DNA of 37,838 bases from SURF-25 sp040754255 (lineage in GTDB: Bacteria > Omnitrophota > Gorgyraeia > Gygaellales > Profunditerraquicolaceae). The stretch is from NCBI GenBank assembly GCA_040754255.1, contig JBFMDA010000010.1, forward strand, positions 1 through 37,838. Direction: 5' to 3'. The notes beneath the pieces were generated by a model. That model saw only the letters and a program-made list of their open reading frames with translations. It searched no databases and had not been told where the DNA came from. The translations under genes and the position numbers were made by a program. Shown piece after piece: positions 1 through 8,230 of this stretch; the stretch's first letter is position 1; each line of letters opens with the position of its first letter.

Positions 1-908
1 AAAGAATTGCCTCCAACCAGCGCTTCAACCCAGCGGGAAGGGATAACGCCTTCATGGCCGACTCTGCCCAGAAGGAATCCAGATATCAAAACACCTCCCA
101 GAAGAAGCGGCAATATCTGCAAAGCGAATCCCCATGTAGCCTGGGCCCAGTCTTTTAACTCGTGTTTCTTAAACCAGCTAAAAAGAGAGTATGCTAAAAT
201 TGCCAAGAAAAATCCCGTAATCCACCATTTAGAAGCATATATCAGGCTCCAAATCCCTGTGTCGCCCTCCAAAGGTTTACCCCAATTTGCGAAAACCAGC
301 ACAGCGACCATAGAGAAGAAATAAATAATATCTTTCCAAAGCGGCCTTATTGTTTTAACTTCGCCAAACTGAAGTTCTCCGGAAGCATGGCGCGTGCGTT
401 CTTCCTTTAAAAATATAAGGTGCATTAATAAGCCGATGAAAACGCTAAAAACAACTGCACCTATGGCACGAGCTAGTCCTAGCTGCCACCCAAGGATGCG
501 CGCAGTTAGAATAATAGCTAAAACATTTATGGCGGGACCCGAATAAAGAAAAGCAATCGCAGGCCCAAGCCCAGCTCCTCTTTTGTAGATACCTGAAAAT
601 AGGGGTAGAACGGTACAGGAACAGACAGCGAGGATTGTTCCCGATACAGAAGCTACACTGTAAGAAAGAATTTTATTCGCCTTGGCTCCAAAATACTTCA
701 TGACAGAAGCCTGACTGACAAATACCGATATAGCTCCTGCTATAAAGAACGCCGGTACAAGACACAGAAGAACGTGTTCTCGGGCGTACCATTTAACAAG
801 CGCCAAAGCCTCAAAGATTGCGTTAGTAAACCGCAGATTCTCAACCGGCAGGTAGAAGCACGCCAAGAACGCCGCAACGACATAAAGAATTTTTTTCCAT
901 TCCTTCAT
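1..908 (-). CDS. Permease, YraQ/ArsP-like family (DUF318), 3' end cut by window edge
   Basis: Reading the minus strand from the ATG at 908, the frame stays open to base 1, giving 302 visible residues and no stop. The protein is strongly hydrophobic with several membrane spans. It carries the family hallmark around residues 95-103 (CSCTVLPLF) followed by GIYKRGAGLGPA and a GPAINVLA segment, typical of PF03773 permeases. Family members are proposed to export organoarsenicals, metals or thiol compounds; the substrate cannot be read from sequence. The start ATG overlaps the TGA of the upstream DUF134 gene (ATGA), so the two are translationally coupled and probably share the promoter at 1276-1317. 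Permease identity is solid; substrate is unknown. Confidence 0.85.
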   Translation of the reverse strand, partial: MKEWKKILYVVAAFLACFYLPVENLRFTNAIFEALALVKWYAREHVLLCLVPAFFIAGAISVFVSQASVMKYFGAKANKILSYSVASVSGTILAVCSCTVLPLFSGIYKRGAGLGPAIAFLYSGPAINVLAIILTARILGWQLGLARAIGAVVFSVFIGLLMHLIFLKEERTRHASGELQFGEVKTIRPLWKDIIYFFSMVAVLVFANWGKPLEGDTGIWSLIYASKWWITGFFLAILAYSLFSWFKKHELKDWAQATWGFALQILPLLLGGVLISGFLLGRVGHEGVIPSRWVEALVGGNS

Positions 909-1258
909 TTTTTACTCCCCCTGATGCTTCGAACCCGCTCAGCATTAACCCCGAGCAATGTCGAAGGGTTGATTATTTGGCAACAGCCCTGCCCAATCCT
1001 AATGGCTTTAATATTTACCAATGCGTCGGTTACTTTCTTATGCGCCGAAGCAAGGATTCGTGAAATAGTAGACTGATGAATTTTCATCTGCCTGGCTATC
1101 TTTGCCTGATCATATCCCTCAAGATATGATAACCGCAGGACCTCAAATTCATCCAAGTTGAGGATAACGCCTTCAAGCTCATTTCCGGATTTACACTGCG
1201 GCCTGAAACAACGCTCTCCCGGCTCACACGCCACCCATCTCGTTTTCTTAGGCCTCAT
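905..1258 (-). CDS. DUF134 (UPF0251) family predicted DNA-binding protein
   Basis: A 117-residue protein that opens MRPKKTRWVACEPG and has an N-terminal cysteine pair region (CEPGERCFRPQC). A sigma-region-4-like helix-turn-helix follows (about residues 50-80: EGYDQAKIARQMKIHQSTISRIL). This is the standard architecture of UPF0251/DUF134 proteins, predicted regulators of unknown ligand. The cysteines could bind a metal or Fe-S cluster and sense redox or metal state (inference). It sits directly upstream of, and overlaps by 4 nt, a YraQ/ArsP-like permease, which suggests it regulates that transporter. A consensus promoter with a palindrome on its -10 lies just upstream and could mediate autoregulation. 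A modest RBS (AGGGG) lies 8 nt before the ATG. Confidence 0.85.
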   Translation of the reverse strand: MRPKKTRWVACEPGERCFRPQCKSGNELEGVILNLDEFEVLRLSYLEGYDQAKIARQMKIHQSTISRILASAHKKVTDALVNIKAIRIGQGCCQIINPSTLLGVNAERVRSIRGSKK

Positions 1259-1275
1259 CGTTATTGCCCCTGGTT

Positions 1276-1317
1276 ATGCATACTTATGCATTATAAGGTG
1301 AAAAAATATATTGTCAA
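1276..1317 (-). promoter_or_regulatory. Sigma-70 promoter of DUF134-permease operon with overlapping palindromic operator
   Basis: On the minus strand, TTGACA (1317-1312) and TATAAT (1295-1290) are separated by 16 bp, a perfect housekeeping consensus. The palindrome ATGCATA-CT-TATGCAT (1276-1291) covers the end of the -10 and the expected start site. A weaker dyad (ATTGTCAAT / ATTGACACAAT, about 1310-1336) covers the -35. Two dyads over a perfect promoter suggest repression; DUF134 itself is the obvious candidate. Confidence 0.75.
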
Positions 1318-1395
1318 TGAAATTTATTGACACAATTATCTTCTGGTAATCCCCTCACTGTTATCATGCTTACCCTCTTGCCGTCGCCGTATTGA

Positions 1396-1439
1396 GTACA
1401 GAGTGCTGTATGCGTTGAACGTAGAGTGTTATGCGTTGA
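1396..1439. repeat. Short degenerate tandem repeat in intergenic region
   Basis: Two imperfect copies of a 20-23 bp unit containing GAGTG..TATGCGTTGA lie head to tail (about 1396-1418 and 1420-1439), between the stop of the SIMPL gene and the DUF134 promoter. The function is unknown. No coding role is supported. Confidence 0.5.
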
Positions 1440-1456
1440 GCGCGACCGGAGCGGGA

Positions 1457-2203
1457 TTATTGCAGTTCAAAACTGACCATAATCTGGGCCTTGACGGTAA
1501 TCTGGCCAAGCGCAATAGCGCCGGCGCCTTCGGAAGGCATCGCAGCATTCTGTACGACGTTCTGGGACATTGGCCCTCTATACCCTCTACCCCAGCCGCC
1601 AAAATACCCTGACCACCATCCAAACATCCCTTCCTGGATTTTATAGGGCTTGCCGACGGACTGGTTCAATTGCTTTGCCAGGTCATTGGCTTTCTCCTGC
1701 GCTGCCTTGATTGCAAGGGCGCGCGCTTCGTCCCTATGCTTCCTCAGTTCTGTGGTACGGAAGTCTATGCCATGGACGTAGTTTACGCCTGCATCAAGCA
1801 CGCTGCTGAGCAGTTCCTCAAACTTGGCAGTATCTTTTAAGGTTATAGAAATATTCTTACGCACAAAATATCCGACAAAATCACGGTTTTCCCACTGGTC
1901 TTTATACCGCGGCTCAATGTTGATATAATCGGTCTGAATATATTTTTCCTCGACCTTAAGCTTCTTTGCAGCTGAAATAATCTTCTGCACTGCAAGGTCG
2001 TTCTCGCTTTTGGCCATATTGATATCTTTATTGCGTGTCTCTACGCCCAACGTAAGCACAACTTCATCAGGGACAACTTTTACCTCAGCTTCGCCTGTAA
2101 CCATGATAAGCCGCGGCTCATTTAAATCCTGCGCCTGGGCTTGAAAACACAACAGCAGAACCAAGCTTATTGCCAAAGATCCCAGCCGGATTACTTTTCT
2201 CAT
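1457..2203 (-). CDS. SIMPL domain (DUF541) exported protein
   Basis: A 248-residue protein with an N-terminal signal peptide (MRKVIRL then a hydrophobic stretch, likely cleavage after AQA near residue 24). The SIMPL/DUF541 domain follows: VTGEAEVKVVPDEVVLTLGVET, then the helix/strand pattern ending with a QITVKAQIMVSFEL strand. A low-complexity aromatic/Gly segment (GWWSGYFGGWGRGYRG) interrupts the C-terminal part. SIMPL proteins are periplasmic or outer-membrane beta-alpha proteins of uncertain role. The gene has a strong RBS (GGAGG) and follows the CBM-like gene by 13 nt, so it is probably the last gene of the deacetylase operon. Confidence 0.85.
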   Translation of the reverse strand: MRKVIRLGSLAISLVLLLCFQAQAQDLNEPRLIMVTGEAEVKVVPDEVVLTLGVETRNKDINMAKSENDLAVQKIISAAKKLKVEEKYIQTDYINIEPRYKDQWENRDFVGYFVRKNISITLKDTAKFEELLSSVLDAGVNYVHGIDFRTTELRKHRDEARALAIKAAQEKANDLAKQLNQSVGKPYKIQEGMFGWWSGYFGGWGRGYRGPMSQNVVQNAAMPSEGAGAIALGQITVKAQIMVSFELQ

Positions 2204-2216
2204 TTTCGCCTCCTTA

Positions 2217-2825
2217 TTATTGCCCGGTTAATTCCACTTTGTCGAAATACAGAACGCCCTTTGCCTGCGGTCGCGGCTCAAACTGGAAACTCTTTACCGG
2301 GTAATCAAGGGCGGCATTCTTATCGGCACTGTCCGGCTGCCAATCCCCGCGCGCGAAGAACTCATTCAAAGGGCAGACAATCTGTTTCCATCCTTTAAAA
2401 TTATCCTCGACCATAAACCGCCACATCTCATTGCCGTTGTCCTTAATATCAAAGGCAATCATCGTTTTTGAATCGCTGCCGTACATATAGAACGTTATTG
2501 CCTTGACTTTCTGCCAATCAATTGAATCCGGTTTAAGTAGCCAGTCGGTATTTTTTGAATCAAGGCCAAACCCGCGGGCAACCCACATATACCCGTCCGG
2601 GATTGCATCGTATTTTATTCTAAGGGATTGGCTGCCTGAATATCTAATATCCCTTGCGCCCGTAACTTCTATCGAAGAGCCGCCCCCTGCCCCAAAATCA
2701 ACTGTCCCGGCAGGCCCTCCCATAAGCATATTCTCAAAATCATCGAGCAAGATAGTGCGCGCCTGTACAAAAGACGCAATACCCAACACAAACCAGCACA
2801 CCAGAAACACACAAAGTAGTTTCAT
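2217..2825 (-). CDS. Exported CBM/CIA30-like beta-sandwich protein
   Basis: About 202 residues: a signal peptide (hydrophobic to about residue 22, FVQA-RTILLDDFE) and one beta-sandwich domain. The domain resembles carbohydrate-binding or CIA30-type modules, with the opening ILLDDFEN, an SQSLRIKYD strand, W-rich DIKDNG..WRFMV strands and a closing LYFDKVEL strand. No catalytic motif is visible. A GTG at 2828 would also open the frame, but AGGAG lies 5 nt before the ATG at 2825 and only 2 nt before the GTG, so I start at 2825. That start shares one base with the TGA of the upstream glycosyltransferase (TGATG), implying coupling. A role in binding envelope polysaccharide is inference from neighbours. 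Confidence 0.65.
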   Translation of the reverse strand: MKLLCVFLVCWFVLGIASFVQARTILLDDFENMLMGGPAGTVDFGAGGGSSIEVTGARDIRYSGSQSLRIKYDAIPDGYMWVARGFGLDSKNTDWLLKPDSIDWQKVKAITFYMYGSDSKTMIAFDIKDNGNEMWRFMVEDNFKGWKQIVCPLNEFFARGDWQPDSADKNAALDYPVKSFQFEPRPQAKGVLYFDKVELTGQ

Positions 2826-4066
2826 CACTTCTCCTTTCGCAAAATATAAGATAAAAACATAATTCCGTACCAGGCAAAGATGCCGAGAAAGATCTCCGTA
2901 GGGAGCCGGTAACGCAGCTCTCCGTCAATATCGGTGAGTATATGCACAAATACGGTTGAGGCGATAAAAAGAAAAATGAGCAGGGGAAGCTTTTGCCTGC
3001 GCCACACCTCAACCAAGAGGCCGATGTAGCCAAGAGGGAAAATAAGATAAAATATGATGTTGGCGATAAACTGGTGCCGTCCGGAAACGCCTTGCGGGTA
3101 GGCATCAAAGAAAAAAGTACTAAAGCGTTTCTTTGTTGCTGACAGGTAACGGGAGGGCCTCTCTAAAGCCCAGCGGATAAAATGGCTCACCGGGGCCCTA
3201 TTGTTCACCAGATACCTGCCTGCCTGATCAGGGTCGGATAATGAAATGCTTTTTGCCAGAACGATTGAGTAATCCGAAGAAAAAACCGGCTTTGAGAACA
3301 AAGCATAATTCCTGATAAGCCACGGCATGAATAAGAATGCTATCGTGGCGCATAAAACCGCAAGGCCTGCCAACATCTTCTTTTTTAAAAAGCGGAACGC
3401 GTATACAAACCAGGCAAGGGCAAAAGGGATAAAAGCCAAAAAAATAGTCCGGCATAATGCGGCGAGGCTCAGGAAAACGCCGCAGATAACAACGTTCTTC
3501 ATTGAATATTTCAAGAACAGCTCTTTAAAGGACAAAAATACTGCGATAATCAGGAAGAAGTAGAGAGCCTCGGAATACAGCTGGATAGAGGTGAGTATGA
3601 AATGGGGGTTACAGGCATAAAAAAAGGCGGAAATAAAAGAAATCTTTCTATTGACGAACAAATATTGCGCCAGGAAAAATATGAGAATACTGTTAAGCGA
3701 ATCAAGGAGTATCTGAGGGATAAGGAATGAATATACATGATACCCGAAAAGCATGTAGAAGACCGATAAAAAAAGCGGATACAACGGAGGATGAGTCTCT
3801 GAGCCCGCGACCGGGGCAAGCGTGCCGTAGTAGGATACGCTCTGGGCCAGATTATTATACCTGTCCCTGTCTCCTATGATTTCATCGGTAGAATAACCGG
3901 CGCCTAAAAACGGCTTTCCGTCAAGGACCGATTGTGCGTGAGGATCAAAGTTGAGGTAGTAGATTGCCGTAAAAAGCCTTAACGCTACCGCAAGAAGGAA
4001 TACAAGCAGCAGAAGCTTTTTGACCTCCTTTTTTCTATCCGGCATGGAAGACGAGTCTGTCCGCAT
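2825..4066 (-). CDS. GT-C (ArnT/PMT-like, GT39/GT83 type) membrane glycosyltransferase
   Basis: 413 residues with about ten or more hydrophobic segments. There is a loop after the first span with acidic residues, and the pattern THPPLYPLFLSVFY typical of polyprenyl-phosphate-sugar-dependent GT-C enzymes. These transfer a sugar from a lipid carrier onto lipid or protein at the periplasmic face. The ATG at 4066 has GAGAGG about 7 nt upstream, while the internal ATG at 4045 has no RBS, so the long form is preferred. The gene overlaps the polysaccharide deacetylase gene by 32 bp. Acceptor unknown. Confidence 0.75.
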   Translation of the reverse strand: MRTDSSSMPDRKKEVKKLLLLVFLLAVALRLFTAIYYLNFDPHAQSVLDGKPFLGAGYSTDEIIGDRDRYNNLAQSVSYYGTLAPVAGSETHPPLYPLFLSVFYMLFGYHVYSFLIPQILLDSLNSILIFFLAQYLFVNRKISFISAFFYACNPHFILTSIQLYSEALYFFLIIAVFLSFKELFLKYSMKNVVICGVFLSLAALCRTIFLAFIPFALAWFVYAFRFLKKKMLAGLAVLCATIAFLFMPWLIRNYALFSKPVFSSDYSIVLAKSISLSDPDQAGRYLVNNRAPVSHFIRWALERPSRYLSATKKRFSTFFFDAYPQGVSGRHQFIANIIFYLIFPLGYIGLLVEVWRRQKLPLLIFLFIASTVFVHILTDIDGELRYRLPTEIFLGIFAWYGIMFLSYILRKEK

Positions 4067-4886
4067 ACAAAACCTCTCTTGCGCACGCCTTGAGTTTTAG
4101 TTTTGATTTCACGGTTTTAAAAAACTCTAAGGCTCCGATATAAAGCTCCCTCATTGTTAACCATACTTCAAATGCCGTAGAGCTTCCTTCAAAGATGCCG
4201 AAGCGGCCTAAGGCATACGTATCCCTTACACAGCTGCTCCACGGCCTGGACACTACTGCTGCATCATAGCCTGCATCCTTGACCATGTTTTTTAATTTCG
4301 CGTTGCACTCGCCAAACGGGTAACTGAATAGGTTAACCGGCGACCCCAGCATTTTCTCAATAATTACTTTAGAATCAGCTATCTCCCTGTTAAGGATCCT
4401 GACTAATTTAATGCCTTTTAAGGGGCTATGGCTTATGGTGTGGCTGCCTGCAGAAACCAGGCCTGATTTCTGCATCCTGCGGATCTGTTCCCATGTTAAT
4501 TTATGGGGCCGGCCTACATATTCGGTGACCACAAAAACGGTCGCCGTAAAATCATAGGCCTTTAGGACCGGGTATGCGTAAAGATACGTATCTTCATTTG
4601 TATCGTCAAAAGTAATCGCGATTGCTTTAGGAGGAATGGGCCTTTTTTCCCGCAGCATCATTGCCAGCGCTTCAAGGGGTATTACTGAATAATGATATGT
4701 ATCGAGCAACTCCATTTGCTGCCGGAAGGTATGAGTTGAAACACTCAGTTTGTCCTTGGGGTTTGCATTTGGCTTAACTGAATGATACATCAGTACACGG
4801 GTTTCCAGGCATAGCCAGCCTGCCAGATAAAGCAACGCTGCGCTGCTAACCACAATTATGGCAATAACTTTTAACCACTTCCCCAT
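4035..4886 (-). CDS. Polysaccharide deacetylase (CE4, NodB-type)
   Basis: 283 residues. An N-terminal membrane anchor (residues 6-25) is followed by a NodB homology domain. Motif 1 ITFDD carries the metal/catalytic Asp pair (D94, D95). Motif 2 SHTISH supplies metal His149 and His153. Motif 3 is SYPFGECN. The enzyme should remove acetyl groups from an N-acetylated glycan in the periplasm, anchored to the inner membrane. It is first in a run with a GT-C glycosyltransferase, a CBM-like protein and a SIMPL protein, so an envelope polysaccharide is the likely substrate. There is no RBS; a -10 hexamer lies 6 nt before the ATG, pointing to a leaderless mRNA. Confidence 0.88.
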   Translation of the reverse strand: MGKWLKVIAIIVVSSAALLYLAGWLCLETRVLMYHSVKPNANPKDKLSVSTHTFRQQMELLDTYHYSVIPLEALAMMLREKRPIPPKAIAITFDDTNEDTYLYAYPVLKAYDFTATVFVVTEYVGRPHKLTWEQIRRMQKSGLVSAGSHTISHSPLKGIKLVRILNREIADSKVIIEKMLGSPVNLFSYPFGECNAKLKNMVKDAGYDAAVVSRPWSSCVRDTYALGRFGIFEGSSTAFEVWLTMRELYIGALEFFKTVKSKLKLKACAREVLYADRLVFHAG

Positions 4887-4892
4887 AGTTTA

Positions 4893-4901
4893 ATTATAGC
4901 A
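4893..4901 (-). promoter_or_regulatory. Extended -10 promoter (TGCTATAAT), leaderless start for deacetylase gene
   Basis: On the minus strand TGC-TATAAT is followed by TAAACT and then the ATG at 4886. With normal spacing the transcript would begin at or within a base or two of the ATG. No good -35 is visible, which fits a TG-extended -10 promoter. Confidence 0.6.
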
Positions 4902-4946
4902 AAATTTTGAGGATTGGAAGCATATTTTATGAAATAGCCTCAACCG

Positions 4947-5483
4947 TTATTCTACCTGCCGGGCACTGAATACGCACCCGCAAAAATGTTGCCGGTAAAT
5001 CTGCTGCTCTCTGGAGAACTGCATAGCCTTCTTAAAACCATCTTCTGTCTTAAAGTCGTAATCGAGGAACATGTCCTTATCTACAGATTTTCCTATGCGG
5101 GATATTAATCCGCTTTCCTTATGCGGGCTGATGGTAAGGGTAGTGGTAAAATACGCAAGCCCCGCATCAAGCGCCTTGCGGTAGGAAGCCTCAAGCCTCA
5201 TCTGAAAACATGCCTGGCAACGCCTGCCTCCCTCCTTTTCCTGCTCAAGTCCTCTGACAGCAGCAAACCAGGATTGCGTATCATACGAGCCTTCTTCAAT
5301 AGTAAAATGCAGCTTGGCTGCTACCTCCCGGGCGGCTTCAAGGCGCCTGCGGTATTCCTCTTGCGGATGGATGTTGGGATTATAAAAAAAGCCTGCCACC
5401 TCAAAGCCTTCGCGCTGCAATCGTTGGGCGGTTGCGCTTGCGCATACGCCGCAACAGATATGAAGAAGTATTTTTTTGTTCAT
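4947..5483 (-). CDS. queH: Epoxyqueuosine reductase QueH
   Basis: 178 residues of the DUF208/QueH family, which reduces epoxyqueuosine to queuosine in tRNA (the non-orthologous replacement of QueG). Cysteines expected for the Fe-S and metal sites are present: HICCGVC (C10, C11, C14), RCQAC (C89, C92) and a C-terminal CGC (C168, C170). The frame is open upstream to 5657, but the conserved protein begins MNKKILLHICC at 5483. There the ATG overlaps the TGA of the flavin reductase gene (ATGA), so the longer start is rejected. It is the last gene of the long housekeeping operon. Confidence 0.88.
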   Translation of the reverse strand: MNKKILLHICCGVCASATAQRLQREGFEVAGFFYNPNIHPQEEYRRRLEAAREVAAKLHFTIEEGSYDTQSWFAAVRGLEQEKEGGRRCQACFQMRLEASYRKALDAGLAYFTTTLTISPHKESGLISRIGKSVDKDMFLDYDFKTEDGFKKAMQFSREQQIYRQHFCGCVFSARQVE

Positions 5484-6022
5484 CTGGTAATAAAATCCTT
5501 CGAGCCGGTAAAAAAAGACCCTCCCAAGTGATAGATAAGCTTCACCTTCTCGGTATTCCAGACATCTTTGAACAGTTCCTCTTCTGCCTTCGCATAAATC
5601 ACTTCTCCTACGAATAGGGTATGGTCTCCGAAAGGACGCGTATCCCGTACATAACACTCAAGATACCCGATGCATTCCAAGATAAGAGGCGCCTTCGTGA
5701 GCTTATCGGCCCTTAAAGGAGTAAGGCCGGCCTGCGTAAATTTATCGGCATCCCTGCCCGAAACCCTTCCGCAATGTACTACTTTGTCTAAAATACTGAA
5801 ATCCGGCACATTAATCACAAACTCTTCGGACTTTCTGATAAGTTCGGTAGAGAGGTGCTGATTGGCTAACGAGATACCGACCAATGGGGGCCTATGTGAA
5901 AGGGGCACCTGCCAGGTAACCGTAATGATATTTGCTGTGTCTTTATACAAAGAGGTTACCATAACCACGTTACCGCTGTTAATCAAACGCAAGTACCTGT
6001 CTTTGGGGACCTCGATCTTCAT
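5480..6022 (-). CDS. Flavin reductase-like domain protein (FMN-binding split barrel)
   Basis: 180 residues of the flavin_Reduct/FMN-binding split-barrel type. It opens MKIEVPKDRYLRLINSGNVVMVTS, followed by NIITVTWQVPLSHRPPLVGISL, a conserved flavin-contact region. Relatives are NAD(P)H:FMN reductases or flavoredoxins. The RBS AAGGAG sits 6 nt before the ATG. Its 4-nt overlap with queH invites the guess that it donates electrons to QueH, which needs reducing equivalents, but that is inference from position only. Confidence 0.8.
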   Translation of the reverse strand: MKIEVPKDRYLRLINSGNVVMVTSLYKDTANIITVTWQVPLSHRPPLVGISLANQHLSTELIRKSEEFVINVPDFSILDKVVHCGRVSGRDADKFTQAGLTPLRADKLTKAPLILECIGYLECYVRDTRPFGDHTLFVGEVIYAKAEEELFKDVWNTEKVKLIYHLGGSFFTGSKDFITR

Positions 6023-6033
6023 GGCTTTCTCCT

Positions 6034-6819
6034 TTAGAAAGTTAACATCATCCCGTCATAGGCACACACAACCTCTGTGCGCAGTTCTCGGGTCAGCTGC
6101 TGCGCAAGGATAGAAGGCTTTGCAGAAAGCATGCTCATGCCGAAATGCGACAGGATTGCCTTCCGGGGCCTGATAGCAGCGATTATACATTTCGCATCAT
6201 CAAGCGATAGGTGGTCAATTTCCGGCCGAGGCTTAAAAAACACTACCCCTATGATTAATACGTCTGTTTTGTAAAACGCTTCCAACCCTTTAAAGTAACG
6301 GGTATCACTCAATAATCCGATGGTTTGGTTGCCGAGCCTGAACTTAAGCCCGTAGGTCTCAACGTTATGGATATGCAAAGGAGAGGTACGAAAAATAAAA
6401 TTACCCGCTTCATACGTCTGTTCCGGACGAAGCAATTCAATCTTCTCCGGAAACGTGCGGACATAGCGCAAGATAACAGGGTCATCATCGAGTGCGTCTT
6501 TTGGGCAGAAGACCGCTCCCTTCTTTTTGAACCCCCCTTCGGTCATCGCTTCTATCATTACGTTGATATCGCCGCAATGGTCAAGATGCCGGTGCGTAAG
6601 CACGATAGCGTCCAATTGCGAAGGGTCAAGCTTGGGCCTGCTGGCATTACAACGGACAATACTCCCCGGTCCGGGGTCAATTACTACATCGGTACCCCCG
6701 CTTGAAACCCATATGCCGCCCGATGCGCGCAGCTGCTTTATCATCACAAAGCGCGCTCCCGCAGTCCCTAAAAATTTAAGGAACGTTCCCGTATCTTCTT
6801 TTTTTACTCTTCTAACCAT
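6034..6819 (-). CDS. MBL-fold metal-dependent hydrolase
   Basis: 261 residues with the metallo-beta-lactamase signature THRHLDH (75-81), preceded by VVIDPGPGS. Later metal ligands are in LSDTRYF and a C-terminal ILSHFGMSML. This pattern is close to RNase Z/PhnP-type or general single-domain MBL hydrolases; the substrate is not evident. Its start overlaps the NYN-domain gene by 16 bp with no separate RBS, so translation is probably coupled. Adjacent NYN nuclease and MBL genes could both act on RNA, but this is speculation. Confidence 0.8.
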   Translation of the reverse strand: MVRRVKKEDTGTFLKFLGTAGARFVMIKQLRASGGIWVSSGGTDVVIDPGPGSIVRCNASRPKLDPSQLDAIVLTHRHLDHCGDINVMIEAMTEGGFKKKGAVFCPKDALDDDPVILRYVRTFPEKIELLRPEQTYEAGNFIFRTSPLHIHNVETYGLKFRLGNQTIGLLSDTRYFKGLEAFYKTDVLIIGVVFFKPRPEIDHLSLDDAKCIIAAIRPRKAILSHFGMSMLSAKPSILAQQLTRELRTEVVCAYDGMMLTF

Positions 6820-7295
6820 AGCTTGCGCAGTTCTTTGTTTATGTGCGCCATTTCAGAAGACGTCAAATTTGTCTTATATGACTCTTCGCTCTCCCTGGCG
6901 ATGCGCCTCTTCTGCTTGAGGGTAAGGAATTGCTCGACACTCACCATTGTAACGCCCAGGGACCGAACAAAGAACCTGATTTCCCTATCGTCGGATACCA
7001 CTATTACGTTCTTCGGATTCGCAGCCTTTGCCGCCAACTGTTTTATCCGTTCGTCTGCCGATTCTTCATGCGAATACAGGACCTCAATCTCTTCATGCGG
7101 CTTTCTCTGGTAGGGCGCGCGTGGGTAGCCATCAAAGACCAACATGACGGTATTGCGGCTGCTCCCGCAGAGTTTTCCGATCCGTATTGTTTCGGCGAGG
7201 AGGAGCTCTGGTTCCTTGTGGCGAACGTGTGCGGGCGGGGTAAACGCTGCATGTCTTACGACATTATACCCGTCTATGATGTACTGTAAGGACAT
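6804..7295 (-). CDS. NYN domain (YacP-like) putative ribonuclease
   Basis: 163 residues of the YacP/DUF901 family, a PIN-like fold. The acidic active-site residues are visible: YIIDGYNVVR near the N-terminus, VMLVFDG, SADERIKQL and VIVVSDDREIR. Family members such as B. subtilis Rae1/YacP are endoribonucleases linked to ribosomes. The C-terminal third is charged and helical. The gene overlaps the upstream flippase-like gene by 32 bp and the downstream MBL gene by 16 bp, with a GGGGG-type RBS about 9 nt before the ATG. Confidence 0.82.
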   Translation of the reverse strand: MSLQYIIDGYNVVRHAAFTPPAHVRHKEPELLLAETIRIGKLCGSSRNTVMLVFDGYPRAPYQRKPHEEIEVLYSHEESADERIKQLAAKAANPKNVIVVSDDREIRFFVRSLGVTMVSVEQFLTLKQKRRIARESEESYKTNLTSSEMAHINKELRKLWLEE

Positions 7296-8220
7296 AAATG
7301 AGGCCCCCTATCGCTGCATAGACGAGCAGGAAGAAAAACCCGATCAACGACATGGCAAAGCTTAAGTCTTTGGACACTGCGGCCTTTGAAAAGAAATAAA
7401 TGGTAGAGGCGTCGCGTAAGCCCAGGCCTCCGATAGAAATAGGTAAAAGGGTAATTGCGCCGATGATAGGAAGAAATACAAAGAAATAGGCAATGTGGAT
7501 GTTGATGCCCAGGGCCTGCGCTATCACATAATTGGTGATAGGCGCCACGATCTGTATGAGCAGGGAAAGCGCTACGTTTTTTACAATGATGCTTTTGTGA
7601 TGCTTGAAAAAGTGTATCTCTTTATGGAGGTTGGTAAAAAGCTCTCTTACCTTACCGGCGTTGGGAGAATGGAGCAATTTATTGATCTTGGAAAAAAAGA
7701 AGCTGTTAAACAATACCAAAAGCACCGCACACAAAATTCCTGCAATAATCGCGACTGCCCAGAAGACCCCGCTATCCTGCACAAATCTCCAGCCAAAGAA
7801 TAACGCAAGCAGTGTGACAATGACCAACCCCACATAACCGCTTAGGCGGTCAAGAAGCACTGTGGCTACGACCTCCGCCGGCCTCTTGGTATGCGCGGCA
7901 AGGTCTACGCTCCTGACCAGATCCCCTCCGATTGTAGAAGGCAGAAAGACATTAAAAAAAACACTTCCCGCAAATGAGGTAACTACCCGCTTGTGGGGAA
8001 GATGGATTTCGACCGCTTTCAGCAGCATCTTCCATCTCCAAAAACACAAGAAATAATTAACCGAGAAGATCAAAAGGGCAGCCAAAAGAATCAGCTTGTC
8101 AGAACGCTTGATGACCGAGACAAGGCTGTGCACGTCCACCTGCCGAAACAAAAAAACCAGCAAGATAACCGTAATGCTGATTCTTAAAATAAGGGCGGAT
8201 GCTCTGCGTATGAAACTCAT
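7264..8220 (-). CDS. Lysylphosphatidylglycerol synthase TM-region (UPF0104/AglD-like) membrane protein
   Basis: 318 residues with about eight membrane segments. The pattern VVTSFAGSVFFNVFLPSTIGGDLVRSVDLA and the C-terminal PISIGGLGLRDAS are the signature of the LPG_synthase_TM family (PF03706; MprF flippase domain, AglD). These proteins act in lipid flipping or lipid-linked glycan modification. No catalytic MprF domain is fused. It lies 10 nt after purC inside the long operon. Confidence 0.82.
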   Translation of the reverse strand: MSFIRRASALILRISITVILLVFLFRQVDVHSLVSVIKRSDKLILLAALLIFSVNYFLCFWRWKMLLKAVEIHLPHKRVVTSFAGSVFFNVFLPSTIGGDLVRSVDLAAHTKRPAEVVATVLLDRLSGYVGLVIVTLLALFFGWRFVQDSGVFWAVAIIAGILCAVLLVLFNSFFFSKINKLLHSPNAGKVRELFTNLHKEIHFFKHHKSIIVKNVALSLLIQIVAPITNYVIAQALGINIHIAYFFVFLPIIGAITLLPISIGGLGLRDASTIYFFSKAAVSKDLSFAMSLIGFFFLLVYAAIGGLIYVLTVHHRRV

Positions 8221-8230
8221 GGGCCTCGTA

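Noticed and set aside
1..324. Plus-strand ORFs in the first kilobase
   Set aside because: They are antisense shadows of the permease, whose minus-strand translation shows clear family motifs.
5484..5657. N-terminal extension of queH by 58 residues
   Set aside because: It lies in the flavin reductase gene, has no similarity to QueH, and the ATGA overlap at 5483 gives the natural start.
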